Shown: piece after piece, positions 20,744 to 34,327 of the stretch
Layout: each line of letters starts with the position of its first letter
How positions within the stretch are numbered: the stretch's first letter is position 1
Assembly: GCA_024500155.1 (NCBI GenBank)
Contig: CM044858.1
Coordinates: forward strand, 2,294,001 to 2,358,000
DNA length: 64,000 nucleotides
From: Chenopodium formosanum
Taxonomy: Eukaryota; Streptophyta; Magnoliopsida; Caryophyllales; Amaranthaceae
Direction: 5' to 3'
Notes under the pieces: model-generated
Told to the model about the DNA's origin: nothing
Database searches by the model: none
Seen by the model: the letters and a program-made list of their open reading frames with translations, nothing else
Position numbers and translations under genes: made by a program

Positions 20744-23097
20744 GATTTTCTATGTTTATGAATATCATGTTGAGTTGGCGACTCTTAATCACAACAATTT
20801 TAGTACTTGTATATATCTTCTTATGAGTAAGATGAATATTTGCGTTAATCCTCTTATGTAACTAACATTTTGTTTTTCCTTTTTTAATAAACTATTAATC
20901 TTAAATAAATTGTCGCTTTTTCTAATGATGTAAAAAACTAAAAATACTATGATACCCACTGAAAGCATATATGTTAACTTTTTGTGATTTAATAGAAGAG
21001 AAAAAAAAGGGGAAAAGATGAACTATTTGACATTTGTTATGATAAATGTATTCTGATTGACGTAGAAAGCATGATTTAAGGATAATAGTAGCAAAATTAA
21101 TTGAGAATCTAATCAAATCTTTTGATGAGTTGTATATAATATATTGCTTAATACAAGTTTTTAGGTTTGGAAGCAATTGCACTATTATGTTTTCTACTCG
21201 GACAAATTAAAGTCGATAGTTTAGTTTAGTATCATTATTGTGAATTCAATCTAGCGTGCATAGAGCCAAAGACTGAGAATTTTCCTGCTTTCACATGAAT
21301 TGTTAGGTGGTAATTCAATGAATTTTAATAATAAATCAATTAATCTCACTAGATCATTCCGTTTATAATACATAAATATCAATAAAATTATGATAACATA
21401 TAACTGTCATTGATTACATTATATAAGCATTAAATTTACACTTGAAAATCGTAAAAAGTTAAGAAATCATGAAAATGTAAACACTAATTATACTGATTTA
21501 CACGTGTTTTTGTCATGAATTCCTAATTTTATTCAATTTCCAAGAGTAAATATATATAGCCCTAAGGGCTACATATAGCATTACCCTATTTACTCAATAG
21601 CTATTATGTTGTCTAAATATAAATGTAATTTGGACAAAAAAGAAGTAAAAAGCAATGTAAAAGACAAAATTAAATAATGATGGAGTATATCAAAGATGAT
21701 ATGATACAAAAGAGTAATCATGCCATCTTTTGTTTTTGACTAGTGTACTAATCTTCAATAGGAAGTTAATAAGAATAAGCTACCACCACTATCAAAATTA
21801 TTGCTGCTTTTTATTCAAACCCTCTTTCCCTCTCTTAAAAATTTGCTTTATGTAATTAATAGTGCATTAATCACTTTCCCACCCTTCTTTTCTTTCCTTA
21901 ATGCATGCTGATTATTGAGATTTGGGCAAATTGATACTCCATACTTCGGATATATTTCCTACTGTACTTTCCTATAATAATACGGAGTACTATTCAAGTA
22001 TCATTCTTGCATTTAATCACGTAAAATATATCCATTAAAAATGTCAATTTTTACCTTCGTGGCTTCATTTATAATTTACCCGTTGTAGCTCAAATTCGAG
22101 TTAGAGCAGAGTGTACACGATTTTTAGATAAGAAATCATAATCGAACATTCAAAACTACTCGAGATATATACTTCGTATACGAAAATCTTCATTCCAAAT
22201 AGAAAGCTCGTAAAATCGGCTTCTAACAACAAACTTTGTGATTAAGATAACTTTACAAAGAATGCAAAAAATCCTTCTCCACGATGGATTTTTTTTTCTT
22301 TTGATTTGGAGAAAATTAGCTAAACTTTACAAGTGGAATTCATATATTTGATACAGTATTAGATTCAATTAAGCATCAAGTAATGTGGTATGCGACCATT
22401 TTAAAATTTAAAAGTGGGTTCAACGTGTCAACTTACTCTTTTAACAAAGAAAAACTATGATTTAAGCAAATATTACTTTCTACCTATATTCCTTCTTTCA
22501 TGGGAGAAGAATGTCACCTTTATTTTTCCTATCACTTTTTTCATCTTCGACTTCAGAGGGTTTTTTTTCCAACAATCTCAAGTATAATGTTTCCTATTTC
22601 TCAATCAGTAACAAATAATTACACATGACATCATAAGGAACAAGAATTTGATTCAGACTGCTTGTACTACTTCAGCGTATAGCTGTTTTAATCACGTGAA
22701 TCGGACAAACAAATTCTTAGTTGTTCCGGGGTAAAACTAGCTAGTGTACCCAAGCCTATATCATTACCCATTTGCTGATTTGGAGCAAGTAGCCCCAAAT
22801 GAGCAACGAGCCAGTGACTATGATTAAGGGCAAGTAAGCAGAAGCCGCACAACACCAAGAACAATGAACTATGGCCATTAATTTGAACTATGACAAAATT
22901 CATACATGTATTTCCCAATACAACCCCACATTTTTTTTCCCCTGATTCCCCATCAAACCCTGTAATGGTAACTTTCTGGAGCATAGAAACAAGTCTAAGT
23001 TAGTGGAAGTCTGATATACAGACTAACAGTTCAAATTTGTGGCAAAAGTTGTGCTACATACACCCGAGTATATTCTCTGGTCTCGGTTGCAATTCAA
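20744..23097. other. Intergenic DNA between the retrotransposon and STE24
   Basis: AT-rich DNA without recognisable exons, RNA genes or terminal inverted repeats. The last few hundred bases before 23098 should include the 3' untranslated region of STE24. The longest open frames are short and have no protein-like character. Confidence 0.5.
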
Positions 23098-23745
23098 TCA
23101 ATCTTCTTTCTTGTCGATTTTATCAAGTGCTGCCAATCTTTCGACTAGGGGTGGGTGAGAATAGTGATAAGCTGAGTACCATGGATCTGTATTCATAGCT
23201 GACAAGTTCTCCTCCTGTTATCAGAAAATATAGATTCAGAAACACGCTTTCCAAACAAGTATTAATACCATCAAACCCAGACTTCTCTTAGACACAGATA
23301 TGCATGAACATATCAAGTACAATATCATATGCATTAATGGCAAGAACTAATCAGAACAGAGCTCAAGCAATGTAATGAGAAAGGCTTGTAGACTCGTATG
23401 GTGAAAGAACTCAACTACTTGCTAAACACAGTGTACTAGTAGTATAAATGGAGGATATAATATAAACTGACATGACTTCATTTGACATATACAAAATCAA
23501 AATGGAATACATTACCTGCAATTTTACAAGACCGGCCTTCAGCTCATTTGCATATCCTAGGTTCCTCGCAAAAGCATCAGCCTGCAAGAGCAAATAATTG
23601 ATCAAATCATGAACCAATGATTCTAGTAGAACTATAAAGAGACAATATTGAGTCAAAGATGTCACCTGAAATTCAAAAGATCGGCTGACAAGATTGAGGG
23701 CAAAGTTTACAAGGTGCTGGAGAGGTATCACAGTGTGCTGAAATC

Positions 23746-23776
<31 letters not shown>

Positions 23777-25336
23777 TTAATGTGTTACTAAATGCTCAGG
23801 ACAGTTTAATTTACTGAAACTAAAATTTGGAAAATACATATCCAGCATGCAGAAAAGAGGCACACAGCAAGAAATTAGGTGGGTTGTGTAAAGTCATAAA
23901 GCAGAAAGATGCCCATGCTAATCTTGATAGATACAGAATAGCGCATGACTTGGTAGAAGAACTTGGTAGAAGGAACTCTATTCAAAGAAGAGATTTATTT
24001 CAGCATAGTAAATCTAGAAAGGCTCAAGAAGCATTGACAGCTAAGTCTGCCCAACAAGACATCCACAGCAAAATGATGAATGGTACATCAGTATTGATCC
24101 AAACCTGAAAGATGATTAGACCGATGAGCACCGGCTGTACACCATGAAATCCAAAACTCTCAAACAGGTCCTTCGAATTTCTCACAAGAGTATATCCTCC
24201 AAATTGCAATAAAGTAAGAATCTGCATAAGTTAAAACATATAAAAAAAAAAAAACCATTATCAGATTATTGAGGACTTCAGTCAGAAGAAAACATATTGG
24301 GCTGAGTAGTGCATGAAACTATCAATTTTAGATATCTATCAACTGCAAGATAACTTTGATTCAAAGAGTTCAATGTTTATCAATTATCCATAAAGAATTT
24401 CAACATTCATTAGAATAATGTCCCAACAAATATTGGCAATTACCTTTAAATTTTTAAGGCTCACAAAATTCTTACAGAAGTATCATAAAAAACTAACAAG
24501 ATGTCACCAGATCGTTATAGCTTCAAACTAACACTTTTTGATAAAGCCCACATCACATCAGATTTTAAAAACATACTGACAGTCCTAGTCACTGAGCTAA
24601 GTTTTCACTGAGCCAATAGCTTCATTACTATCATATTACTCCTATTATTCTGGAAAGCTATATCATATTATCAGTAAAGAATAGCACAAAATATGTTGTA
24701 CAAAGAAACTTCTAAGATAAAAGGTTCAGCTGCATGTTAAATGGTACATGACAGTTTATTCTGAAACATCTATGGCTAGTTCCACTTCCTATATATGAAG
24801 CAACTAGCTTGAGTATGAATAACCTGGTAAATATGAAAAATTGAACATCTCAAGTTCCAGATTTTGTTCTTTATGAACTAGTGATTACTCTGTAAAGAAA
24901 AGGAAAATTTGAAGACATCGTGAAGCAGGTGCAATCTAGTCAGTCTGACGTGTTTTTTTTTTTTTTTTTTTTTTTTTTAATTCAATTATGCAGCTAATAA
25001 AGCAGAGCAGATCAAACTTTGGCCTACTCTAAGCCAAATTAACAAAAGAGAAAGCAGACAAAAAAATGACAAGTTATACCTGGACAGCAATGAAAGAATA
25101 CATGGTATGATTGAGTTTCCAGTGCCCTAGTTCATGTGCAATAACTGCGACAACCTCCTTGTCATCCTTGCACTGTGAAACCATTAACAATCCAACATCA
25201 ATTCCCATAAATATCATAATGGGGTTGCAAATTTCAAAATTGTTCAAAAAATTGACAGGAACCAAAAAAAAAAAAAGGCATTGTAGATTGACAACCAGCA
25301 ACTTCTAGAACACATCACTGAAAGGTAAAGACACTT

Positions 25337-25373
<37 letters not shown>

Positions 25374-26778
25374 AAAAAGCATTGTAAATTCACCAGTAAC
25401 TTCTAGGACACATTACCAAAAGGATAAAGACACTGTTGGGCTAGTGTTTACTAAATTAGAACAGCACACACAAATGCCACAAGAAATCTGTTAAAGCAGC
25501 CTGTAAAAAAGGAAAAAAAAAAAAAAACTTGCTACAAATAAGAATGTTCTGTTTATTTGAGAGAATATGATGAGCACTAGGAATACAAAAAGCCAATGAA
25601 TAATATTAGGTAAGGTGACAAGTATAGTTCAGTAATTAAATTATATAGGTCCAGTACTAAGCTTACCTGCTGAATCAGTGTATCGTAGAGGACAATACGC
25701 TTGTTATTGAAGAAACCATACATGTAAGCCTGCAAATCAATAGGAAACAAAAAGATAAAATACATATTTCTATCTGCATTCCAGTAACTGCCAAAAGCAT
25801 ATCAAGCACATAAAAAAGATACAGGTGGTTTGGCTAAATTGGAGTGTTATAACGAGGTCGAGGTGTAACAAGATCTTGCGGGGCTTCTAGAGATTCTTTA
25901 GACTGTTGCATTAAATATTTATTGATTTTGGATGTTCAGCACCATATTTATACACTAAAATTGGAAGCATGTATTCTGGTTTCTTTCTACTAAAATATTC
26001 AACTCCAAAATATATAAGCTAAGAGCAGAAGATATACATGAAATTGCATACCATCCTCAAATTTCATCAAGCAATTCTGAAAGAAACTCTGCATTAACCT
26101 AGTCTCATATTTCTAACTTGACAACTGAATCATTTTTCAAGGCCATGTCAGTTTAAAATTATCTAGACAAGGGAAAAGTTTCACCATTAAAAAGATTTAA
26201 ATACTCCGCATAGGACAAGTTAGTCCACTACAAGATCAAAAAAAAAAAAAAAAATCCCATGTCAATCACCTTGTACATCATATAAGGATTTTTCAGAAGG
26301 AATCAAGCAGAGTCTGAAAGAACCCGGTCCCAAAATATCCTACCATTTCCAGGCCAACCACAAACCAAATAAATAGCCCAACATGCAGAACACCAACACA
26401 ATTTATTGATGTATTATTTTGATGCTTGTAACCACAAAAATGGAACAAAAGACATGTAAATTGTAATATGCCTTGTACCAAAACAGCATCAAGAGCTCAT
26501 GTTATCATATCAGCCAGGATATCAACTAATACACAAGAGGGCACAAAATGAAAATCTTAACAGAATTCCCATCATATGACAAATCACAGTAAACAAACAG
26601 GTATCACGCACTAAGCTGCAAAAGAGCAGTAAAATGCTAGGGTCATAAGAGAGTTACGAAACCAATCCTGCTTACAGAATTTTACTTTAACAGCAATTTG
26701 GTTGCCACATAAAAAAAAAATAAGAATAATAATAAAAAAAATAATAAAAAATTAAAAAAAAAAACACAATACCCACAT

Positions 26779-26809
<31 letters not shown>

Positions 26810-29800
26810 GAAGGTACACACTGGGCCCTGCCACTAGGATCCGATCTCAACAAAAACAAGAAGAGGTTTTATTGCCTGGGAGGGGAAAAGGTGAGAGTTG
26901 AGCTTGGGTGTGGGAGGAGGCACCCTTACCAGTTACCACCACACCCAAGTTCTTTTCTCCTCACTTTTTGACTTTGATCCTTCTATTTTCAAAACACAAT
27001 ATAAAAAAGGCAAAACAACAAGAAGCAAACAGCAGCATAAATGAAAAAAACTAGAATATTTTGCGTCAAGTAAAATCTTGAAAAAATTACACACACACAC
27101 ATACCCACATAGTAATAGCTATTCCTTTAGCAACCCAAAACTTCCAGGCCACAATAAAAAGTTGCCATTAAGCATCAGATAAAAGACTAGTTGTAGGTCC
27201 CATGATATGTTTCAATACATAGGTTGCATAATAATTTAAAAGTAATCAAGTTAGTAATCTAGGCTTTAGGAAAAAAAATAATGCAAATATAACAGCTGAG
27301 AACTCACATTGCTATGGCTTGACCTGGTTGATCCATCCACTACAAATAATTTCTTTAAAGGAAATTTTAGTGAAGAGGCGAGCTCCTCAATTTTCGTCCT
27401 TAGCTCTCCTTCAGGAAGCTATTTTCCACCACATTCCACAAAATAAATTAGGCTGCATATAAATTATAATCTGCCTAAAAAAATCAGAGAAACTGAGTGA
27501 CATTATACATACCGGGGTGAACTTGTTAAAAAGAGGAGCAATCAGAACAGGATAGAGGGTCATCATCACAATAGACAGAGCAAACATGAATCCCCAGAGG
27601 TAGATAGCCAAGTACGGGCCACCTTTCTGCAATTTGGAAAAAAAAATGAATCCTTTACAGAATTTAGAGGCAATAAAGAATATCCATGCAAAAGCAAAGT
27701 GAGCTGCGGTCAATACCTGTACAATGACAATCATTGCAGACACAATAGGAGGTCCAATCACAATTGCAAGAATTATACTCTTCACCATATCTTTAAAGAA
27801 TAACCATACAGTTTGCTGCACAGCACCATTAATAATATTAAAAAATTTAATAAGAAAGGTTAATGTAAAATCATAGAAATGTTAAGTTACCAAATACACA
27901 GACGAGTAAAAAAAAGTTAGATTGGATTTACCTTATTAAACCCATGGCGAGCTTCAATCACAAAAGTTGAGTACAGAGAAAACGGCAAATCAGTGATCTG
28001 CATTAGAATATACCTTAGCTTGTAAGCTTCAGTTACTATACATTCAAATTATACACCATAATATCTTCAATATTTACACATAAACATAGACAGAAATATT
28101 AAGAAAGAGTTTTATTTATAAATATGCATCACACAACAGCAATAGAAGTCAATAAGTATTTGCAACAGATATCTCCCAATGTTATTTTATTTTAAATAAC
28201 AAAGTTTTATGTATATCACCCTTTGGGATAAGGTTTTGGCATTTTAGTTGTATAGTATGTTTATCATCTTATTCTACGATACCAAGCATGCGTCTGTGAA
28301 TCAGTTTTAGGCTGTGCCAAAGGACTCTCACCTTAACCAAGATATATACAATTTTTGAAACCCTCCCATGTTACCCTTTATGTATTAATTTAGCCAATCA
28401 TTTCCCACCCAATTACCAAATCACATGCTAACAAAGCTTTGAAAATTCACATTAAAAACATAACCTCAAACTACACTCTATAAAATAGGAACAATTTCAG
28501 AATGAAGACGCAACAATTCTACACAATTCAAGCAATGTTCTGCATAACTATCTTTTGGGACAGCCTTACACTGTATGTAGCTCATTAAAAAAAAAAAAAT
28601 AATAAATAAAAGATAAATAAAAGGGCAAAGTAAATGAGTTAAAAGCAAATGACTTCTGTTCTGTTCCCATATAAATCAGAAGAATCATCAACAATAATTT
28701 ATGAGATAGGGAGAAGACTAAAGCAGAAAATCAGGGGTCAGGACCAACAACTGTTGTGTGAGTGCCTGTGCTCAGCCGCAGTACCAATTGATAGTCATGA
28801 CCGTTTAAAATACAATAATTCTTCAGCCAGACAGTGGATAAGTTGATGAGTACATGACCCGAGTTTTATCACTTTCTAAACACGGAGCGTAAGTGTGATA
28901 AGGTAAGCCGTAAGCATTGACAAATACCTGTGACCAAATCATAACACCAGCTAAGAAAGCCAAGGTATGCAATATTTCATTTTCAGCATTAAGGCCTGCA
29001 TACACTAAAAAGTCTCCCGCTTTCTGCGTACAAGAAAAAGAGGAGGGACCAAAGAAAAAGAAAAAAAGAGAAAACTTAGTCAGAAACTATACGAAGTATT
29101 TTACAGCAGGTTCACTAGCAAACAACAGTATATGATTTAGCCACTCACATTCCAGAACCATGGGAGTATCCCGAAGTATAAAATTCCTGAATCTAACACT
29201 ATAGTTACAAACTCGTGAACAAAATGGAAGGCACTGCATTTAAAAAAACAAAAAGGAAGAAAAAGTCATTATCTGCAGGTGGGAAAGAAATGATGAAAAA
29301 AGAAAAATACATCAGTATCATATGTAATAAAGTGGATGATACGAAAAGGAAAATACTAGCAATGAACCTTTTATCAAGACTATATGCCCGGGATTTTTCA
29401 AATTTCTCTTGGCTAATCACTCCTTCCAAAGGTTTGGGGAGTGTCGGTAACTTGTGAGCAGAATGTTGACGTAAATCCAAATAGGTTTCAAAGAAGTACA
29501 TCAGTATCATAAAACCTGAAGTTGGATAGTAACAAGAAAATGTCAAGAAAGTAGTTAAGCAAAATGGCATATCTATAGAAATATTAAACAAGACAGATGA
29601 CCAAGAAACATATTGAACTGTAGACCACAGCATAAACAACATTAGAGAAGACTTTTGTTCTTCTGAATTTCCATTACATTAAATCACCAAAGCTGTTTAA
29701 GTAGACAAATTGCACAATAAACCTCAGTTTCAATTTTCACAGTATGATGATTACAGCGGCTGCTAAAAAAGTAGATAGATAAATCATCAATTAAACATAC

Positions 29801-31233
29801 TATAACAACTATTGATGCTTGATTTTGTCAATACTATAATATCCACTTTACAAAATATATTCAATGCAGATTTTGCCCTCAGGGATGCATATATCATAAA
29901 ATTCATAATCAATTTGTTTTTTTGTAATACATAAATAGATGATTAAGTTATTGCTCTCAGGTGTTCATCTATTTTATTTTCTCAATCAAAGTAATTATTT
30001 TTCCAGGAAAATTTTTCCTGTACAGATATAACACTCTAGGAACCTTTTCTATTGTTATTTATTATTTTTTTTTTTCTTTTCAAAAAAGCAATTATATAAT
30101 GGACTCTTTATTTCACACTTCCTCGGAGTAGATGCTTCGAGCATGGATTGTCTAAAAAAAAAAACTCTCTTTCCCGCCCCAATGTCTTTCACACGCTCCT
30201 ATGTTGAGCTTCTTGCGCAAAGGCATGAAATGAGGAACGAAAATACACCATATATAGGGAGTATTTTGTCATTGGAATAGAGGGGTGAAGGGAAAATTCC
30301 ATCCTCATCTTCACTACATGCTTATAGTCATCCCAACCCTTTGTTTAGTGTACCTCAACATTCCCTAGTCCCCTATCTTTGCTAAGATTTCATGAAATAA
30401 GTATTTTAAGTCAAAAGGAAAAGACTCGTGTACTTTATATCAATTTTAACAAATCTTATTTTGGTAATTCACCTCAAAGTACAACAAAACCCTAAAGGTT
30501 GCATTTATGTTCATATAAGATGGCTCCATATGAACTTCCTAGGAATAACTCTATTAGTTCAACAGCTAGATACCACTTTTACCTTCGACAGCGCCTGGTC
30601 CTTATTTCATGAAGAAAATCAACTTTTCTTCACCTTCAAATACTTCTTTTCTTAATCTAGATTATAAACATCTGAAACATCTTAATCTCTCCCAATTTAA
30701 TTCTTGCAATAACCTTCCCTTGAGCAAAAGATCAACCCACACTATAACAATATTTCCCAATAATCAAACCACCTTTCTTAATTCACCAGAAATTCCAAAT
30801 ACAGACAATTAAACATCCTAAAACAGTATTATTACAACAAACCAAATGAACAAATTGGAAACAGTATTTTCAACACACGATTGAATGCATGCAGCATCTC
30901 AATAAAACACCAATGCACCATTAATTGAGCTGCAATGCGACAAACACAAATCCAATCCAATAAAATAGGTATCAAAAGCTTAAACCCAAAACCCCCATTA
31001 AAATTAAGATTGTAATTTACATGAAATTGCAATAAAAACAAATCAAATACTGGGTATTGAATAAAAACAAGAAAGAATGAATACACGTATAATATTAAAC
31101 GATTCAGAACGAGCTACAAAACAAACAACAGAGATTAAAAATCAAAAACCCAATTGAAAATAGAAATCTTGAATTGGGTAATGAAGAACTTGGATAACAT
31201 ACCGACAACGGCTTCCAGATAAGGAAACGTCAT
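23098..31233 (-). CDS. STE24: CAAX prenyl protease 1 (zinc metalloprotease STE24/FACE1)
   Basis: Fourteen minus-strand exons: 31203-31233, 29368-29515, 29149-29233, 28928-29023, 27932-27997, 27717-27815, 27513-27626, 27308-27418, 25667-25729, 25080-25172, 24105-24221, 23666-23737, 23516-23581, 23098-23214. They sum to 1278 nt, 425 residues, about the length of the Arabidopsis protein. The zinc site is HELGH (His284, His288) in VVAVIAHELGHWKLNH, with Glu363 in FEFQADAFARNLGYANEL as third ligand. Several hydrophobic membrane spans match the family. In the endoplasmic reticulum these proteases cut the last three residues from prenylated CAAX proteins. Exon 1 is only 31 nt (MTFPYLEAVV) and was set from its ATG and in-phase splice. 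The introns are long and hold a SINE-like insert and a local duplication. Confidence 0.96.
25263..25434. repeat. Local duplication inside a STE24 intron
   Basis: Two diverged copies, 25263-25334 and 25372-25434, share A-run, GCATTGTA, CAACTTCTAG-like or TAACTTCTAG-like, ACACAT and AAAGACACT blocks. They are separated by a long T-run. Both copies sit in the intron between exons 9 and 10. Confidence 0.7.
26781..27100 (-). mobile_element. SINE-like retroposon in a STE24 intron with 12-bp target-site duplication
   Basis: The insert starts with 29 T (a poly(A) tail on the minus strand) and is flanked by ATACCCACATAG at 26769-26780 and 27101-27112. On the minus strand, sequence around 26929-26952 looks like a pol III A box (GGTAACTGGTAAGGG). 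About 35 bp on, 26890-26905 looks like a B box (AAGCTCAACTCTCACC). This is the tRNA-like head of a SINE. The head lies about 145 bp inside the element's 5' end, which is unusual. The insert is in the intron between exons 8 and 9 and should be spliced out. Confidence 0.65.
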
Positions 31234-32321
31234 GGCTGAATCGAAGAAAAATGGGTGATTTTGTTGGAATTTGGAGAGAGAAAGAAGAGAGTTTTGGATG
31301 AATGAAGAAAGAAGAGCAGGTATACTTAATACTGATGTTAATCGTCAAGTCTCAAGTGTAGAAATGACCCGGGTATTATTATATGGGCCGGTCAAACACT
31401 CAAACCTTAGAATTGGTATTTCAGAATTTGCGAGAAAACTTGAAACACCAAACATACGTTTTGCGTTAGAAATATTGTTGTTTGGCCGGGTCAAACGATT
31501 TTCTTTAGAAATGTTGCAAAGAGGAAACTACTAGTAACGTTTTGCATCGGTCTTGAAATTTACCGTTCATGTAGGATCAGTGTGTACGGGTGTTTGCTTA
31601 ATTGTTTAATTAGCTATTTTTAATTTGAGTAATTAATTATCAACCTATGCTATTTTTTTCAAAGAAAACCTATAAACAAATTTTGTAAAACAATTACTGT
31701 AGTACTCAATGACGAGTATCGGAGTATTTAATTAATCTATGATTACCAATGAAATTTTGGTCTAATTAAGTGTGTACTATAGGGAACAAGTTTAAATTAA
31801 GAAATTCTCCACCCCCTAAGCTTCCATTTTATAGATTGAACCACTTGTTATTTACTCGTATGGAGCTTCAATTATAATTTATGGCCCTTCATTAGAGGTG
31901 ATATATAAACATTTTGTCTTTCGGACATGATTCTAATTCTGTAATTCAAACTCGAACCCTTATACATTGTAGATCCGGACAATATTCGTGTGATTCACAA
32001 AAATTAAATCGGGATCCAGTTCAATCGAATTTAGCTAGTCCAGTTAGATGGATCTGATCTCATGTACTTCTTTCTTTCATCAGAAAAAAATACCTACAAA
32101 AATTATCCTAGCAAAAATAAAGATACAGGTATTATTATCAATCTATCACTTCTGTATAAACTAGACTTTAGATGCTAATATATCTGTTTTTATTCACAAA
32201 ACTACAATGCCTTCTGTAGTTCTCTGTATCTACTAGTATCACAACCATAAGCATCACAATTCACAAAGCTTTCAGTCCTATGGTTAAAGTAATTTCAGAA
32301 CATAATGCTCCCCTAAATCAT
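31234..32321. promoter_or_regulatory. STE24 leader and promoter, running into the 3' flank of the DUF2358 gene
   Basis: On the minus strand 31240-31320 is CT-rich (TTCTTTCTCTCTCC), a typical leader right before the STE24 ATG. The remainder is AT-rich with no exon. It must also hold the 3' untranslated region of the neighbouring gene, near 32200-32321. Confidence 0.5.
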
Positions 32322-34327
32322 CTAACGAGTAATCTGCCTGCTTGGCTTCAAAATTTGCTTCAACAGCGCCATTTTTGGGACATTCCAGTGCTCCACATGC
32401 CTAGCATACACATCAAGAGGAAAATCGAAATCAAGACATGAAACAGGAGAAAATATACATTGAAAAAAACAGGACATTTTGTTGTGACATACCTGCAAAC
32501 TTTACCAGATTTTGGATCATAATAGTACTCTGTATAACCTGTAGCTGCAATACCATAATCATCCAATGGTGAGATTCTCCTCGAAGTTTATATGGAAAGA
32601 CATACGAAGTATATAGTTTATAAGTGTAGTTAGAATGACTAAAAGATAATACAAACTTTCTAAAAAGAGCATAAAGTTGTAAGTCGAGAATTATGTATGT
32701 TAAATATGGAGTAAATGAGCATATCATTGATCAAAATTTAACTTGTAATCTCTAAACATAGCTGAACAATCAAAGTTCCACTTGTAGCCAATGTAACATA
32801 TATAAACAATGACCCACTCAGACACTTGATCATATAATCACAATCCAATAATCCATGAACTGCTTATACATGTTGCCAGAAATCGGTTTTATGACACATT
32901 TTTCTACCAGGACAACCTCAAATTTCTTCTAATTGGCAGAAACTAATGAGAAATTCTATTTGAAAGATGGTTGCAACAGTATGGAATTCAAATCTCTTTA
33001 CAGCCAAGCAAAATTTCACTTGGTTAGCTTACTCCTTTCGGGCCTTACATTTCCTAGGCATTGAAATAAAAATGAGATTCATGTGTGAACAAACACCTAC
33101 CAGAAAGGATAGGCTTCCAAGGGAAAGACATGATACAGCTGAAACGCCAATGTCCAATACCCTTGTCCTGCAGTTGCACCAAATTAATCAGGAAAAGTTT
33201 TAAAAACCAAATGCTGAGAGTGGTAAATGCCAAGTAAAGTTACCTCAAAGTCTTCCCACTTCATGAGTTTCATGTCAGACTTTTTGATAAGGGAACCAAA
33301 GTTAGTGCAGTTTCTCTTAAATCGCCTAAGCCCTTTAAAGGAACCAGCTGGATCAGCAAATTCACAGTCCTCTTCATACGCATCAAGAGTCAGATTTCCT
33401 GAATTTAAGCACCAGTTACACCAGCCAACCTAAATACTGAAATATGATTTTAATTAAGCATAAAAACTTTTGGAAAACAATTTTGTTTTACTTATTTTTC
33501 CAAGCAGAGTAGTAGGAAAATGCAAATACGTAGTATACAGTACAGGTGGATTTCGAATTCAAGTCTGAAGTCTCTGGCATCTATCACTCTAATTTGAGCT
33601 ACTAGTTGACATCCACACGACCACACTTTGGACAAGAATGTAACTAATCTGTGACATATTTATATACACATATAGTATTCCCTCGGTTCTTAAATAATAA
33701 GCCACATTCTAATATAATCCGTCCCAATATAATTGGCTACTTTCATATTTTATCAGATTAGTGAGTATAGTTTAACCTTTACTGTATAACCAACCCCAAT
33801 TATAACCTAGACTATAAATTCCAAAAGAAGATTACATTGATATGGTGAAAGGTGAATATGTTAAAGATTATACAGTAAAGGATAACTATGATGTAATAAC
33901 CTACCATAACCAGATAAGTATGGCTGAGTGACTGCATACCTGTGACAAAGTAAGATCTTCCAAAGTCTTCTTTGATTGTTGCAACGACAGCAGCTCGATC
34001 AATGGCTCCAGACTCATTACAGGGAAGCTCAGAATATTCATCAATCACATCGGAAGGCGGTGATCGGAAAACTGAAGCAGCTATGCCAAGCAGTTCAGAA
34101 GCATACCATGCTACCTTAAGCACCACATTTTCAGGTTCCCTCCCATCTTCCTTCTGCGTTGTCACTGAAGTGTTGTTGCTCCTTGTTGCTGAATTCTCCT
34201 CATTGAGTCCATAGCACTTGATTCTGTAGATTTTGGGGGAAGATTGATGAAGTTTAAGAGAAGTCAGATACCTGTAATCTGTGCTCAGGTGGAGAGTTGC
34301 AGAACCATGTGAAAGAAAAGAAGCCAT
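32322..34327 (-). CDS. DUF2358 / NTF2-like protein, probably plastid-targeted
   Basis: Five minus-strand exons: 33940-34327, 33244-33398, 33101-33167, 32493-32544, 32322-32400, summing to 741 nt, 246 residues. The first 50 or so residues are rich in Ser, Leu, His and Lys with few acids, as in a chloroplast transit peptide. The conserved part runs from VATIKEDFGRSYFVTG through LDAYEEDCEFADPAGSFKGL and KRNCTNFGSLI to YTEYYYDPKSGKVCRHVEHW, the pattern of the DUF2358 branch of the NTF2-like fold. Arabidopsis At2g46100 is the relative I recall. The fold is a small cone that often binds hydrophobic ligands, but no function is established here. Confidence 0.88.

Noticed and set aside
20922..21182. 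86-codon minus-strand frame in the 20.7-23.1 kb gap
   Set aside because: AT-rich, Ile/Ser/Phe-heavy chance frame without splice context or recognisable domain.
33672..33760. Stowaway-like end (ATTCCCTCGGTTCTTAAATA)
   Set aside because: Only one end is visible and no inverted partner or TA duplication was found, so no element is called.
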